DNA of 64,000 nt, taken from positions 75,308 to 139,307 of the forward strand of contig MKUJ01000010.1 in the NCBI GenBank assembly GCA_001897755.1, written 5' to 3'. The notes beneath the pieces are model-generated. The model was not told the origin of the DNA. It did not search any database and worked only from the letters and a program-made list of their open reading frames with translations. Of the stretch, positions 25,129-33,812 are shown piece by piece (position 1 is the stretch's first letter; every line of letters begins with the position of its first letter). The DNA comes from Afipia sp. 64-13. Lineage in GTDB: Bacteria; Pseudomonadota; Alphaproteobacteria; Rhizobiales; Xanthobacteraceae. The position numbers were made by a program, and so were the translations under genes.

Positions 25129-25715
25129 GTCACCTGCCTGAGTTTTCTGACTTTTTCTCCTGCGCTTCCGACGTGATTCCGACACGCGGTCGGCGGGCTG
25201 CCGCGCCATCTCGGTTTGTCATACGCGGATGGGCAAGGCTGCCAATGCTATGAGTCAGCACACGTGAATGTCGGTCGCTCTGCACGCAACGAAGCCATCG
25301 CCGGCCACGATCGCGAAACCGAAATATCGGATATTCGTGCAGTAAAGCGCATCGACGATTGCGATCGTTATCTTCGACAACTTCAATTGCACGCCTTGCG
25401 ATGTGCATAAGTCGCGGCATGCCGCGCAGCCCCGCTTAGAATACCTCGAAGAGAAAATGCGCGGTGATGTGTCACCGTCTGAAAATCGCGAAGTTTGCGC
25501 GCGGCGTATTGGCGCAAAATGAAAGATATTTAAAGCGCTTGGCGTTTACGCCGTGCAGGCTGGAACGTTTCTAAAATTATTGGCGGTTGCTTATTCCGGA
25601 TTTGGATCGATTCTTTTTCGGGACTGCTGGCTGGACGTTTTGCCGCATTTCCTTCATCAGCGAAAAATGATTGCCGCGCATTCCCGCGGCAACGATTTCT
25701 CGGGGGCCAGGGGCA
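25129..25715. other. 587-bp region between tRNA-Pro and the siderophore receptor
   Basis: No gene with acceptable codon use. The distal part (25440-25620) is AT-rich and should hold the receptor promoter; it contains the candidate iron control element at 25559-25575. A hairpin-like CGGTGATGTGTCACCG lies at 25464-25479. Confidence 0.5.
25559..25575. promoter_or_regulatory. candidate iron control element (Irr-type box)
   Basis: GCTGGAA-CGT-TTCTAAA fits the rhizobial ICE pattern TTTAGAA-N3-TTCTAAA as I remember it: the right arm is perfect and four of seven left-arm bases match. It lies 141 bases before the GTG of an iron-siderophore receptor, where Irr control would make sense. Confidence 0.35.
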
Positions 25716-28055
25716 GTGAAGGATCGCGATCGCGTTTGCGGGGCAACTCGTTCAATTTCAAAATCGGCATTGCTGTCGGCAAGCTACATCGTGCTCGGGC
25801 TCGCGATGTGCATCACGGAGGCCGACGCGCAACAGGCGCAGACGCAGTCGGGCGTCAGCACGTTGCCGCCGGTGGTGATTTCGCCGAGCAAGCCGAGGAC
25901 GCAGCGCCGGCCGCGCACCGCATCGTCGACCTCTCGCACACGGCGCGCCGCGCGGGCGCCCGCGCACAATCAACCCAAAACCGTCGAGCAGACCTGGGCG
26001 GCGGACAGCCAAGCGGCCCGCACCGGCACGACCGGCTACGTCGCGAGCAGCACCTCGGTCGCGACCAAGACCAACACGCCGCTGATCAACATTCCGCAGT
26101 CGGTCAACGTGCTGACCAAGGATTTCATCCAGGACCAGAGCTTCGGTCATATGACCGACGCCACGCGCTATGTGCCGGGCGTTGCGATCCATCAGGGCGA
26201 GGGCAACCGCGACGAACTCGTCATCCGCGGCGTCGATTCGAGCGCGAACTTCTTCGTCAACGGCTTCCGCGACGACGTGCAGTATTTCCGCGATCTCTAC
26301 AACACCCAGAGCATCGAGGTGCTGAAGGGGCCGAGCGCGCTGATCTTCGGCCGCGGCGCGGGCGGCGGTCTCGTCAACCGCACGCTCAAGGAAGCCGACG
26401 GCACGCGCGTGTACGAGGCCACCGCACAGACCGGCTCGTTCGGCGACCGCCGCGTCACGCTGGATGCCGGGCAGGCGATCAACGAAGCCGTCGCGGTCCG
26501 CCTCAATGCGTTCTACGAAGGCTCCGACACGTTCCGCGACTACGGACGTCTGGAGCGCTACGGCTTCAACCCGACGCTGACCTGGAAGGTCAACGACGAC
26601 ACCAAGGTCAAGCTGAGCTACGAATATTATCACGACCGCGAACTGGCGGATCGCGGCAATCCTTCGATCGCGAGCACGCTGCCGGGAGGTGCGACGCGGT
26701 TCAATCCGACCGTGCCGTTCGCGCCGAACGGAAATTTCGCGACCTTCTTCGGCAATCCGCTCGTCAACAACACCTATGCCGACGTGCAGACCGGCATGGC
26801 CGTGATCGAGCATGATTTCGGCAACGGCCTGACGGTGAAGAATTCCTCGCTCTATGCCGACTACAACCGTGGCTATGTGAACGTGTATCCGGGCAGTGCG
26901 GCCAATCTCGTCAGCGCGCCGCCGTCGATGAACCTGTCGGGCTACATGAACACGACCAATCGCGAGAATGCGTTCAACCAGACCGATTTTACCTACAAGG
27001 CGGCCACCGGTTCGATCTTGCACACCCTGACGTTCGGGACGGAGTTCGGACGGCAGACCGGCACCGGCCTGCGCAACAGCGCGACCTTCGGCGGCGCGGC
27101 CAACGCCGTCGTCAATCCGTTCAATCCGACCTATTTCGGTCCGGTGGAGTTCGTTCACAAGACGACGGATGCCGACAACAAATATCGTCTCAATATCGAG
27201 TCTGCTTACGTGCAGGATCAGATCGAGATCACGCGCTGGCTGCAACTGATCGCCGGCGCGCGCTTCGACCGCTTCGACCTCGACGTGCTCGATCACAACA
27301 CCGGCATCCAGCGCGGCCGTGTCGACGAGAAGGTTTCGCCGCGTGTCGGCGTCGTGGTCAAGCCGGTCGACAATGTGTCGGTCTACGGCGCCTACAGCAT
27401 CTCCTATCTGCCCTCGTCGGGCGATCAGTTCAGCGCACTCAACGACGGCACGGTCATCCTCGAACCGCAGAAATTCGAGAACACCGAGTTCGGCGTGAAG
27501 TGGAATATCAATCCGAAGCTGCTGTTCACCTCGGCGGTGTACGAGCTCAATCGCACCAACCAGCCGATCACCGATCCGGTCCGCGGCTCGCCGTTCGTTC
27601 TTCCGAACGGTGCGACCCGAATGCGCGGTTTTGAAGCCTCCCTCAACGGCTACGTCACCGATCGCTGGCAATCGATCCTGGGCTATGCCTACACCGATGC
27701 CCGGATCACCAAGGACCTGACCGCGGGCAGCGTGGTCGCCGGCAACCGCGTCCAGCTCGTGCCGTACAACCAGTTCTCGTGGTGGAACAAGTACCAGATC
27801 GACTCGCGCTGGGCGGCCGCGGTGGGCGTCATTCACTTCACCGACTCCTACGCGGCGTCGGATGACACGGTGCGGCTGCCGGGCTTCACCCGCGTCGATG
27901 CTGCGGTCTATCTGAAGATCAACGAGACCTGGAGCGGCCAGTTCAATGTCGAGAACATCTTCGACAAGGGCTACTGGGCCAGCGCCGACGGCAACAACAA
28001 CCTGTCGCCAGGCGCGACCCGCACCTTCCGCGTGCTGGCGCGGGCGAAGTTCTAA
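25716..28055 (+). CDS. TonB-dependent siderophore receptor
   Basis: 779-aa outer-membrane receptor for a ferric siderophore. The N-terminus is a signal peptide ending ITEADA before QQ. A basic linker (SKPRTQRRPRTASSTSRTRR) precedes the plug, where INIPQSVNVLTKDFIQDQ, IRGVDSSANFFVNGFRDD and IEVLKGPSALIFGRGAGGG are typical of the FhuE/FpvA/Fiu group. The barrel ends in FRVLARAKF with the terminal Phe needed for assembly. The GTG at 25716 gives a clean signal peptide; a TTG 45 bases upstream is the alternative. No exporter or siderophore genes are adjacent, so ligand is unknown. Possible Irr control is discussed separately. Confidence 0.93.
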   Translation: MKDRDRVCGATRSISKSALLSASYIVLGLAMCITEADAQQAQTQSGVSTLPPVVISPSKPRTQRRPRTASSTSRTRRAARAPAHNQPKTVEQTWAADSQAARTGTTGYVASSTSVATKTNTPLINIPQSVNVLTKDFIQDQSFGHMTDATRYVPGVAIHQGEGNRDELVIRGVDSSANFFVNGFRDDVQYFRDLYNTQSIEVLKGPSALIFGRGAGGGLVNRTLKEADGTRVYEATAQTGSFGDRRVTLDAGQAINEAVAVRLNAFYEGSDTFRDYGRLERYGFNPTLTWKVNDDTKVKLSYEYYHDRELADRGNPSIASTLPGGATRFNPTVPFAPNGNFATFFGNPLVNNTYADVQTGMAVIEHDFGNGLTVKNSSLYADYNRGYVNVYPGSAANLVSAPPSMNLSGYMNTTNRENAFNQTDFTYKAATGSILHTLTFGTEFGRQTGTGLRNSATFGGAANAVVNPFNPTYFGPVEFVHKTTDADNKYRLNIESAYVQDQIEITRWLQLIAGARFDRFDLDVLDHNTGIQRGRVDEKVSPRVGVVVKPVDNVSVYGAYSISYLPSSGDQFSALNDGTVILEPQKFENTEFGVKWNINPKLLFTSAVYELNRTNQPITDPVRGSPFVLPNGATRMRGFEASLNGYVTDRWQSILGYAYTDARITKDLTAGSVVAGNRVQLVPYNQFSWWNKYQIDSRWAAAVGVIHFTDSYAASDDTVRLPGFTRVDAAVYLKINETWSGQFNVENIFDKGYWASADGNNNLSPGATRTFRVLARAKF

Positions 28056-28083
28056 ATCACATCGACCTCCAGGGATGTGATGA

Positions 28084-28112
28084 GGGGCGCGAGCGATCGC
28101 GCCCCTTTTTTT
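28084..28112 (+). terminator. intrinsic terminator of the siderophore receptor gene
   Basis: GGGGCGCGA and TCGCGCCCC (28084-28105) form a stem with a short GCGA loop, followed by seven T. It lies 28 bases past the receptor stop. Confidence 0.9.
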
Positions 28113-28147
28113 GTTGCGATGGAATTTTCTTGACGAGGAAAGCCGCG

Positions 28148-29314
28148 TCAGGCGTTCGCCGCGGAGGATTGCGGGGCGCTGGGCGGCTGCGGCCGCGCCG
28201 GCTTGTCCTGCTTCTTCGACCAGTTGCCGTAATAGGCCACCGCGGTCAGGATCGCGAGGCCGCCGAGGCTGACGCCGAGCTGCGCCAGCAGCGACCCCGA
28301 GCTCATCATCAGCGCGAAGTGGCCGACGAAGGACAGGAAGATGCCGACGCAGAACACCTGCAGCGACTGCTGGCCGCATTTGATCAGCGGATCGAGCCAC
28401 GGCGATTGCAGGCCGGGCCAGTCCTTGCGCACGAAGCGGGTGACGAGGAAGGCGATCACCACGAAATGCAGCACGCGATAGGGCGCGAGGTTAGTCTTGT
28501 CGTTGGGGTTGAAGGCGTCGACCAGCCAGGCCGGAAACAGCGCGCCGAAATCCGGGAAGCGGCCGGCCAGTGTCATCACCATCGCGAAGACAAGATAGCC
28601 GATGCCGATCACCGGCATGGTGCGCGACCAGATCAGCGAGCGGGATTCGCGCGCGCCGCCGAGGGCGTACCAGGCGCCGAACACGAACAGCACCTGCCAG
28701 CAGAACGGGTTGAAGTACCACACGCCGGTCGGGTAGCCGGACAGGTTCCAGCCATAATGGCGGGCCGCGACGTACAGCGCGAGCGAGCCGAGCATGGTCA
28801 GGTTCGGCCGACGCAGCAGCAGCCACAGCACCGGCGGGAAGAAGCCCATCAGCACGATGTAGAGCGGCAGCACGTCGAGGTTGAGCGGCTTGAAGCGCAG
28901 CAGGAGACCCTGCGTGATGGTCTGGATCGGGCTGTCGACGAGGCCGGCGATGTTGAACTCGTGAATGATCTCGGGATCGCTGTAGCGCAGCGCCACCCAG
29001 CCGATCGCGGCGATGTAGATCACGAACAGCAGGACATGGGCAACATAAAGTTGCCAGACGCGCTTGAGCAGGCGGGTCGAGCCGACAATGAAGCCGCGCT
29101 CGATCATCATCTTGGCGTAGACGAAGGAGGCGGTGTAGCCGGAGATGAAAACGAACAGGTCGGCGGCGTCGCTGAAGCCGTAATTGCGGGTGGTGACCCA
29201 GTTGATGGCGTTGTTGGGGATATGGTCGAGGAAAATGGCCCAGTTGGCGATCCCGCGAAACAGATCGAGCCGCAGGTCGCGGCCCTTGCCGGGCAGGGTG
29301 GCGTGAATGTCCAT
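28148..29314 (-). CDS. opgC: OpgC-family membrane protein (glucan modification)
   Basis: 388-aa polytopic membrane protein of the OpgC family, which transfers succinyl or other acyl groups to osmoregulated periplasmic glucans. The family start DLRLDLFRGIANWAIFLDHI is seen, followed by NYGFSDAADLFVFISGYTASF and about ten membrane segments; GYPTGVWYFNPFCWQVLFVF is another recognisable stretch. The ATG at 29314 places this conserved region at the N-terminus; the longer frame upstream lacks a family match. No opgG/H glucan synthesis genes are in view, so whether it acts on cyclic or linear glucans is not known. Confidence 0.88.
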   Translation of the reverse strand: MDIHATLPGKGRDLRLDLFRGIANWAIFLDHIPNNAINWVTTRNYGFSDAADLFVFISGYTASFVYAKMMIERGFIVGSTRLLKRVWQLYVAHVLLFVIYIAAIGWVALRYSDPEIIHEFNIAGLVDSPIQTITQGLLLRFKPLNLDVLPLYIVLMGFFPPVLWLLLRRPNLTMLGSLALYVAARHYGWNLSGYPTGVWYFNPFCWQVLFVFGAWYALGGARESRSLIWSRTMPVIGIGYLVFAMVMTLAGRFPDFGALFPAWLVDAFNPNDKTNLAPYRVLHFVVIAFLVTRFVRKDWPGLQSPWLDPLIKCGQQSLQVFCVGIFLSFVGHFALMMSSGSLLAQLGVSLGGLAILTAVAYYGNWSKKQDKPARPQPPSAPQSSAANA

Positions 29315-29518
29315 GACGTCCGTTCGCGGTTGGTTCAAAAGAGCGGATTTTGCCACCAAATCCCGATTCTGGCCTGCGGGATTGCGCTTCCGGGTCAGAT
29401 TGTGGCCCGGCGGCAAACCGTCTATATAGACATCCGATTTGAAACGGTATGGGGCGGCGGGGCCCGGACCGTTCACGCTCCATCACAACCACGCCAGATC
29501 GTCACCGGGATCACCGTC

Positions 29519-29824
29519 ATGACCGCCCGAATCTTCAAGCAGCCTAAAAACGCCATGCAGTCCGGCAAGGCCAAGACCCGCGACTGGCAGCTCGATTACG
29601 AGCCGGCCGAGCCGCGCGTGGTCGAGCCGTTGATGGGCTGGACCAGCTCCGGCGACATGAAGCAGCAGTTGACGCTGCGGTTCGACACCAAGGAAGACGC
29701 CGTCGCCTATTGCGAGCGCGAGGGCATCCCGTATCAGGTGCTGGAGCCGAAAGAATCGATCCGCCGGCAGGTGGCCTATTCCGACAATTTCGCCTTCCGC
29801 CGCCCGGAGCCGTGGACGCACTGA
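29519..29824 (+). CDS. complex I accessory subunit (NDUFS4-like, 18 kDa type)
   Basis: 101-aa protein of the ETC complex I conserved-region family, the alphaproteobacterial counterpart of the mitochondrial NDUFS4 accessory subunit, which stabilises the peripheral arm of NADH:quinone oxidoreductase. Motifs: MTARIFKQPKNAMQSGKAKT, then WQLDYEPAEPR, PLMGWTSSGDM, and the C-terminal YSDNFAFRRPEPWTH, all typical. It is encoded apart from any nuo operon. A strong bidirectional terminator follows it. Confidence 0.95.
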   Translation: MTARIFKQPKNAMQSGKAKTRDWQLDYEPAEPRVVEPLMGWTSSGDMKQQLTLRFDTKEDAVAYCEREGIPYQVLEPKESIRRQVAYSDNFAFRRPEPWTH

Positions 29825-29867
29825 TGTCGGACGCGATCATCCGATAGGCCGAAAGCCGCTGTTTAAG

Positions 29868-29897
29868 AAAATGCCCGCGTTGTTCGCGGGCATTTTT
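29868..29897. terminator. bidirectional intrinsic terminator
   Basis: AAATGCCCGCG (29869-29879), loop TTGTT, CGCGGGCATTT (29885-29895), then two more T. It sits between the convergent NDUFS4-like and dctM genes and has A-runs on the left, so it can serve both strands. Confidence 0.9.
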
Positions 29898-29950
29898 GGT
29901 TCATATGGGCCGGCAACGCGGCTGGCGTCGCACGCGGGTTGCGGAACGAA

Positions 29951-31309
29951 TCACCGCCGCGGCTCCGCTCCCATGATCAGATCGGGCAGCCACAGCACGA
30001 TGTCCGGGAAGATGCACATCAGCAGCAGCGCCACCATCATCAGCAGCAGGAACGGCATGGTGCCCCAGATGATCTCGCTGAGGGGGACGTCCGGCGCGAC
30101 ATTGCGGATGACGAAGATGTTGAGCCCCACCGGCGGGTGAATGAGGCCCATCTCCATGGTGATGGTCATCATCACGCCGAACCAGATGATGTCGAACTCG
30201 GCCGCGCGCAGCGGCGGCAGGATGATCGGCGCGGTCATCAGGATGATGGAGACCGGCGGCAGGAAGAAGCCGAGCACGATTACCATGCCGAGGATCGCCG
30301 CGAGCAGACCCCAATGCGGCAGGTGCATGTTGACGATGGCTTGCGCCGCCGACTGCGAGATGTGCAGGTAGCTCATCACGTAGGAGTAGAGCAGGGACAT
30401 GCCGATGATCATCATCAGCATGGTGGATTCGCGGATGGTCGAGGTCAGGATCGGTTCGAGATCGCTCGGCTTCCACACGCTGTAGATCGAGGCGATCAGG
30501 AACAGCGCCAAAAGGCCGCCGAGACCCGCGGTCTCGGATGGCGTGGCATAGCCGCCGTACAGCGCGATCATCACGCCGGTGAGCAGCGTCACGAACGGCA
30601 ACACGCGCGGCAGGATGCTGAAGCGCTCCGCCATGGTGTAGTCGTCGTGCTCGAGGATCGGAGAATCCTCTCCTGTCGTCTCGAACACCTTCTGCGCGCT
30701 GGCGTACTCCTTGCGGAAGCGGAACACCGCATACAGCGCGAACAGCGTCACCAGCAGCACGCCGGGCCCGATGCCGGCGAGGAACAGGCGGCCGAGCGAC
30801 TGTTCGGCGGCGACCGCGAACAGGATCATGGTGATCGAGGGCGGCAGCAGAATGCCGAGCGTGCCGCCGGCGGCGATGATGCCGGAGGCGAAGCCGCCGG
30901 AATAACCGCGCTTGCGCATTTCGGGGATGCCGGCCGAGCCGATCGCCGAACAGGTCGCGGGCGAGGAGCCCGCCATGGCCGCGAACAAAGCGCAGGCGAA
31001 CACGTTGGCGATGCCGAGGCCGCCGGGAATCTTGTGCAGCCAGGCATGCAGCGCAGTGTAGAGATCTTGACCGGCCTTCGATTTGCCGATCGCCGCGCCC
31101 TTGAGGATGAACAGCGGGATCGACAGCAAGGTGATGGAGGCGAGCTCCTCGTAGACGTTCTGCGTCACCGTATCGAGCGATGCGGCGGGCATGTAGATCG
31201 CCATGAAGGCCACGGCCACGGCGCCGAGCGCGAATGCGATCGGCATTCCGGAAAACATCACGAGCAGGGTGACGATGCCGTAGCTGATGCCAATTCCCAA
31301 AACTGTCAT
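29951..31309 (-). CDS. dctM: TRAP transporter large permease DctM
   Basis: 452-aa large membrane subunit of a TRAP transporter, an ion-gradient-driven, binding-protein-dependent importer of carboxylates. About twelve membrane segments; family stretches are MFSGMPIAFALGAVAVAFM, MAGSSPATCSAIGSAGIPEM, GGTLGILLPPSITMILFAV and the C-terminal EMGLIHPPVGLNIFVI. The start overlaps the dctQ stop by four bases (ATGA). The central loop with EYASAQKVFETTGEDSP is longer than in typical DctM. The substrate is set by DctP and unknown. Confidence 0.94.
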   Translation of the reverse strand: MTVLGIGISYGIVTLLVMFSGMPIAFALGAVAVAFMAIYMPAASLDTVTQNVYEELASITLLSIPLFILKGAAIGKSKAGQDLYTALHAWLHKIPGGLGIANVFACALFAAMAGSSPATCSAIGSAGIPEMRKRGYSGGFASGIIAAGGTLGILLPPSITMILFAVAAEQSLGRLFLAGIGPGVLLVTLFALYAVFRFRKEYASAQKVFETTGEDSPILEHDDYTMAERFSILPRVLPFVTLLTGVMIALYGGYATPSETAGLGGLLALFLIASIYSVWKPSDLEPILTSTIRESTMLMMIIGMSLLYSYVMSYLHISQSAAQAIVNMHLPHWGLLAAILGMVIVLGFFLPPVSIILMTAPIILPPLRAAEFDIIWFGVMMTITMEMGLIHPPVGLNIFVIRNVAPDVPLSEIIWGTMPFLLLMMVALLLMCIFPDIVLWLPDLIMGAEPRR

Positions 31310-31857
31310 TTGCGGGGAGCCCTGCCGAACGATCCAAGGAGTTGCAGCAGGATCTGCACGCACAAGAGCGTCATGCCCGCCGCCATCAGGCTGTAGGGAA
31401 TGGCCAGGGGCGGACTCCAGATCGAGTTCGTCACCTGCCCGTCGACATAGGCTTCATGGGTCAGCGTCCAGGATTTCCACGCGAAGAAGGAGCAGAAGGC
31501 GAGGTTGGCGACATCGATCAAAAGCTCGCGCACCCAGTTGGCGCGCGGCGAGAGCAGGCCGACGAACGCCTCGATACCGATATGGCCGCGATGCTGCTGC
31601 ACGAAGGCGCAGGTCATGAACGTCACGCCGACGATCAGGAACACCGAGGCCTCGTCCTGCCAGTAAGTGGGGCTGTGGAACAGGCTGCGTGTCACCACGC
31701 TATAGCTGAGAATGACGCAGGCGAGCACCATCGCCACCGACGAGACGATGACGATGATGCGATTGACGAACGCCAGAGCGCGATCTGCCGCCGCCACGAA
31801 GCGATTGGTGGCGACGGCAGCGGCGACGGGTTCGCCCCCGATCGGACCATGCATCAT
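31306..31857 (-). CDS. dctQ: TRAP transporter small permease DctQ
   Basis: 183-aa small membrane subunit of the TRAP system with four hydrophobic segments (IIVIVSSVAMVLACVIL, ASVFLIVGVTFMTCAFV, LLIDVANLAFCSFFAW, SLMAAGMTLLCVQILLQLL). HRGHIGIEAF after the second segment is the DctQ signature. Start and stop both overlap neighbours in ATGA, showing tight translational coupling dctP-dctQ-dctM. Confidence 0.92.
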   Translation of the reverse strand: MMHGPIGGEPVAAAVATNRFVAAADRALAFVNRIIVIVSSVAMVLACVILSYSVVTRSLFHSPTYWQDEASVFLIVGVTFMTCAFVQQHRGHIGIEAFVGLLSPRANWVRELLIDVANLAFCSFFAWKSWTLTHEAYVDGQVTNSIWSPPLAIPYSLMAAGMTLLCVQILLQLLGSFGRAPRK

Positions 31858-32867
31858 GTAACGTCTGCGGCCAGCTTCATCAGGTTGGCGGATGTCGCGG
31901 TCTTGCCGGAATAATTCTTCCAGGCGGTGTCGCGGGCGATATCCCGCCACTTGCCGACCGTCGCGGCATCGAGCGCGCTGACCTTGGCGCCGGCCTTCTC
32001 GTAGACCTTGGCGACTTCGACATCGTCGGCCTGAGCGCCCTCGCGGCCAAAGCCCTCCATCTCGGCGCCGACCGCTAGGATGATGTCCTGATGCTTCTTC
32101 GGCATCGCGTCGAAGATCGACTTCGACATCAACAGCGGCTCCAGCATGAACCAGTAGGAATTGCCGGCGCCGGAGGTCAGGCTCTTGGCGATTTCCTCCA
32201 GCCGGAACGAAATCAGGCTGGTCGAGGAGGTGATGCCGGCATCGCAGGCGCCGGTCTGCATCGCCGCGTAGATTTCGTTCGACGGCAGCGACAGCACGGC
32301 CGCGCCGGCGGCCTGCAGCACCATGTCCATTTCCTTGGAGCCGCCGCGCACCTTCATGCCCTTGGCGTCTTCCGGCGCGACCAGCGGGCGCGAGCGGCTG
32401 GCGACGCCGCCGGCCTGCCAGACCCAGGTCAGCATGACGATGCCCTTGTCGGCGAGGAAATCGGTCAGCGCCTTGCCGACCGGATTCTTCTTCCAGGCAA
32501 GGCCCTGATCGTAGCTCGCCACCAGACCCGGCATCAGGCCGATATTGGTCTCGGGCAGTTCGCCGCCGGCGTAGGGCAGCGGATACAGGCTGATATCGAG
32601 CGCGCCCTTGCGCATTGCGGAGAACTGCGCGTTGGTCTTGATCAGCGAGGAATTGGGATAGACGTCGGCATTCAGTTCGCCGCCGCTGCGCTTGGCGATC
32701 TCGGCGGCGAACTTGCGGCACAGCCGATCGCGGAAGTCGCCTTTGTCGATCGTGCCGCCCGGAAACTGGTGCGAGATTTTCAGGGTGGTGGCGGCTTGCG
32801 CCAGACCGAACCGCAGCACCGCGGGTGCAGCAACCGCGGAGGCGAGAAGATGTCGCCGTGTCAGCAT
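31854..32867 (-). CDS. dctP: TRAP transporter solute-binding protein DctP
   Basis: 337-aa periplasmic binding protein of the DctP family. The N-terminus MLTRRHLLASAVAAPAVLR has the twin-arginine RRHLL pattern and may use the Tat route. The core shows GTIDKGDFRDRLCRKFAAEI, the YPNSSL loop, KGMKVRGGSKEMDMVLQ with the carboxylate-binding Arg, and DAGITSSTSLISFRLEEI. GGGAGAA precedes the ATG. It heads the three-gene transporter operon. Aromatic or aliphatic carboxylates are typical ligands; nothing nearby points to one. Confidence 0.93.
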   Translation of the reverse strand: MLTRRHLLASAVAAPAVLRFGLAQAATTLKISHQFPGGTIDKGDFRDRLCRKFAAEIAKRSGGELNADVYPNSSLIKTNAQFSAMRKGALDISLYPLPYAGGELPETNIGLMPGLVASYDQGLAWKKNPVGKALTDFLADKGIVMLTWVWQAGGVASRSRPLVAPEDAKGMKVRGGSKEMDMVLQAAGAAVLSLPSNEIYAAMQTGACDAGITSSTSLISFRLEEIAKSLTSGAGNSYWFMLEPLLMSKSIFDAMPKKHQDIILAVGAEMEGFGREGAQADDVEVAKVYEKAGAKVSALDAATVGKWRDIARDTAWKNYSGKTATSANLMKLAADVT

Positions 32868-33146
32868 ATCATTCTCCCAGAGCTTTTTATTTTGTTTGTG
32901 TTGGACCGTGATGTTAGCGGGCGTTTGTTGCCCGCAAAAGGAAATTGCGTTCAATCCTTCGTATGAGCAACACAATTCTGGAGACATTTTATTTGCTCAG
33001 GCGGGCGGTAAATTGTTGCGTTGCACATGTTTTAAGTCGAAAGACATCGCGAGAGCGAAAGCGCGGCCCGCGCATCTGGCGTTCTGCCGATATTTCTGGC
33101 TGGGTGCCGCGAACGCGCCGCGCGGCCGCACACTGACGGTTCTGAG

Positions 33147-33425
33147 ATGGTCGAGATCAACAAATACGACGCGCTGCGCGATTACCTGCTTCAGCAGACG
33201 AAGGATGAGCTCGAGCTGTCGTTCGCGGAGATCGAGGACATTCTCGGCTTTGCATTGTCGCGCAGTTCGCAGCGCGCGCGCTGGTGGGAGAAGGAACGCA
33301 ATCCGCAGGATGCGATGCCGCAGCGGAACGCGATTCGCGACGGCGGCTATGAGGCGACGCGGCTCGCCACCGGCGATGGCGTGCGTTTTCGCCGTCTGGG
33401 TACGAAGCGCCCGCGCTGGCGGTAG
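33147..33425 (+). CDS. small DUF7662-like protein
   Basis: 92-aa protein reading NKYDALRDYLLQQTKDELEL, SFAEIEDILGFALSRSSQ and RARWWEKERNP. The order 'YxxLxxYL ... tFaeIE.ilg..LP.SA..h.aWW.N' is the DUF7662 pattern as I know it, seen in small proteins and restriction-linked ORFs in many bacteria; function is unknown. The C-terminal RFRRLGTKRPRWR is very basic. It is next to tRNA-Arg, a site where accessory genes often accumulate. Confidence 0.7.
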   Translation: MVEINKYDALRDYLLQQTKDELELSFAEIEDILGFALSRSSQRARWWEKERNPQDAMPQRNAIRDGGYEATRLATGDGVRFRRLGTKRPRWR

Positions 33426-33468
33426 GGTGAGTGCCGCTCGCCATAAATGTGGATGCGATTTGCCGAGG

Positions 33469-33545
33469 TGGCGATCCCGGCAGGATTCGAACCTGCAACC
33501 CTCAGAGTAGAAATCTGATGCTCTATCCAGTTGAGCTACGGGACC
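33469..33545 (-). tRNA. tRNA-Arg (anticodon UCU)
   Basis: On the minus strand acceptor GGTCCCG pairs with CGGGATC (one G-T), D arm AGCTCAACTGGATAGAGC, anticodon loop TTTCTAC between TCAGA and TCTGA giving TCT, and TpsiC arm GCAGGTTCGAATCCTGC. CCA is encoded. Confidence 0.96.
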
Positions 33546-33812
33546 GTCTTGCTTCCAGCATACCACAGACAGTGTCGCGGCATCTCGAAGCGCATATGTG
33601 AAATCGGCGCGGATGCTTAAGGCGGGAATCCCGCCCCGGCCAGCCCGCCGTCCGGCGTGTTTGAACCATTTCCCGGGATCACCCGTCAAACCCAAACCCG
33701 GAACCGTTGCCTTCGGCTGCACGCCTCGTAGAGTCGTCCACAGGCGGGCAGCGGATGTCCGCGTCTTGAAATTCGATGGATGGGCGGCTGTTCCGCCCGA
33801 CAGGAGTTGCCC

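Noticed and set aside
25216-25410. 64-codon frame after tRNA-Pro
   Set aside because: No ribosome site, no recognisable pattern and stop-rich surroundings.
25758-28400. 880-codon open frame antisense to the siderophore receptor
   Set aside because: An artefact of high GC at third positions; the sense strand has the full TonB receptor motifs. The same applies to long antisense frames at 32997-36305, 36372-39146, 56248-58182 and 59669-61219.
32945-33136. 63-codon frame upstream of the DUF7662-like gene
   Set aside because: Basic, low-complexity product spanning the dctP promoter region; probably spurious.
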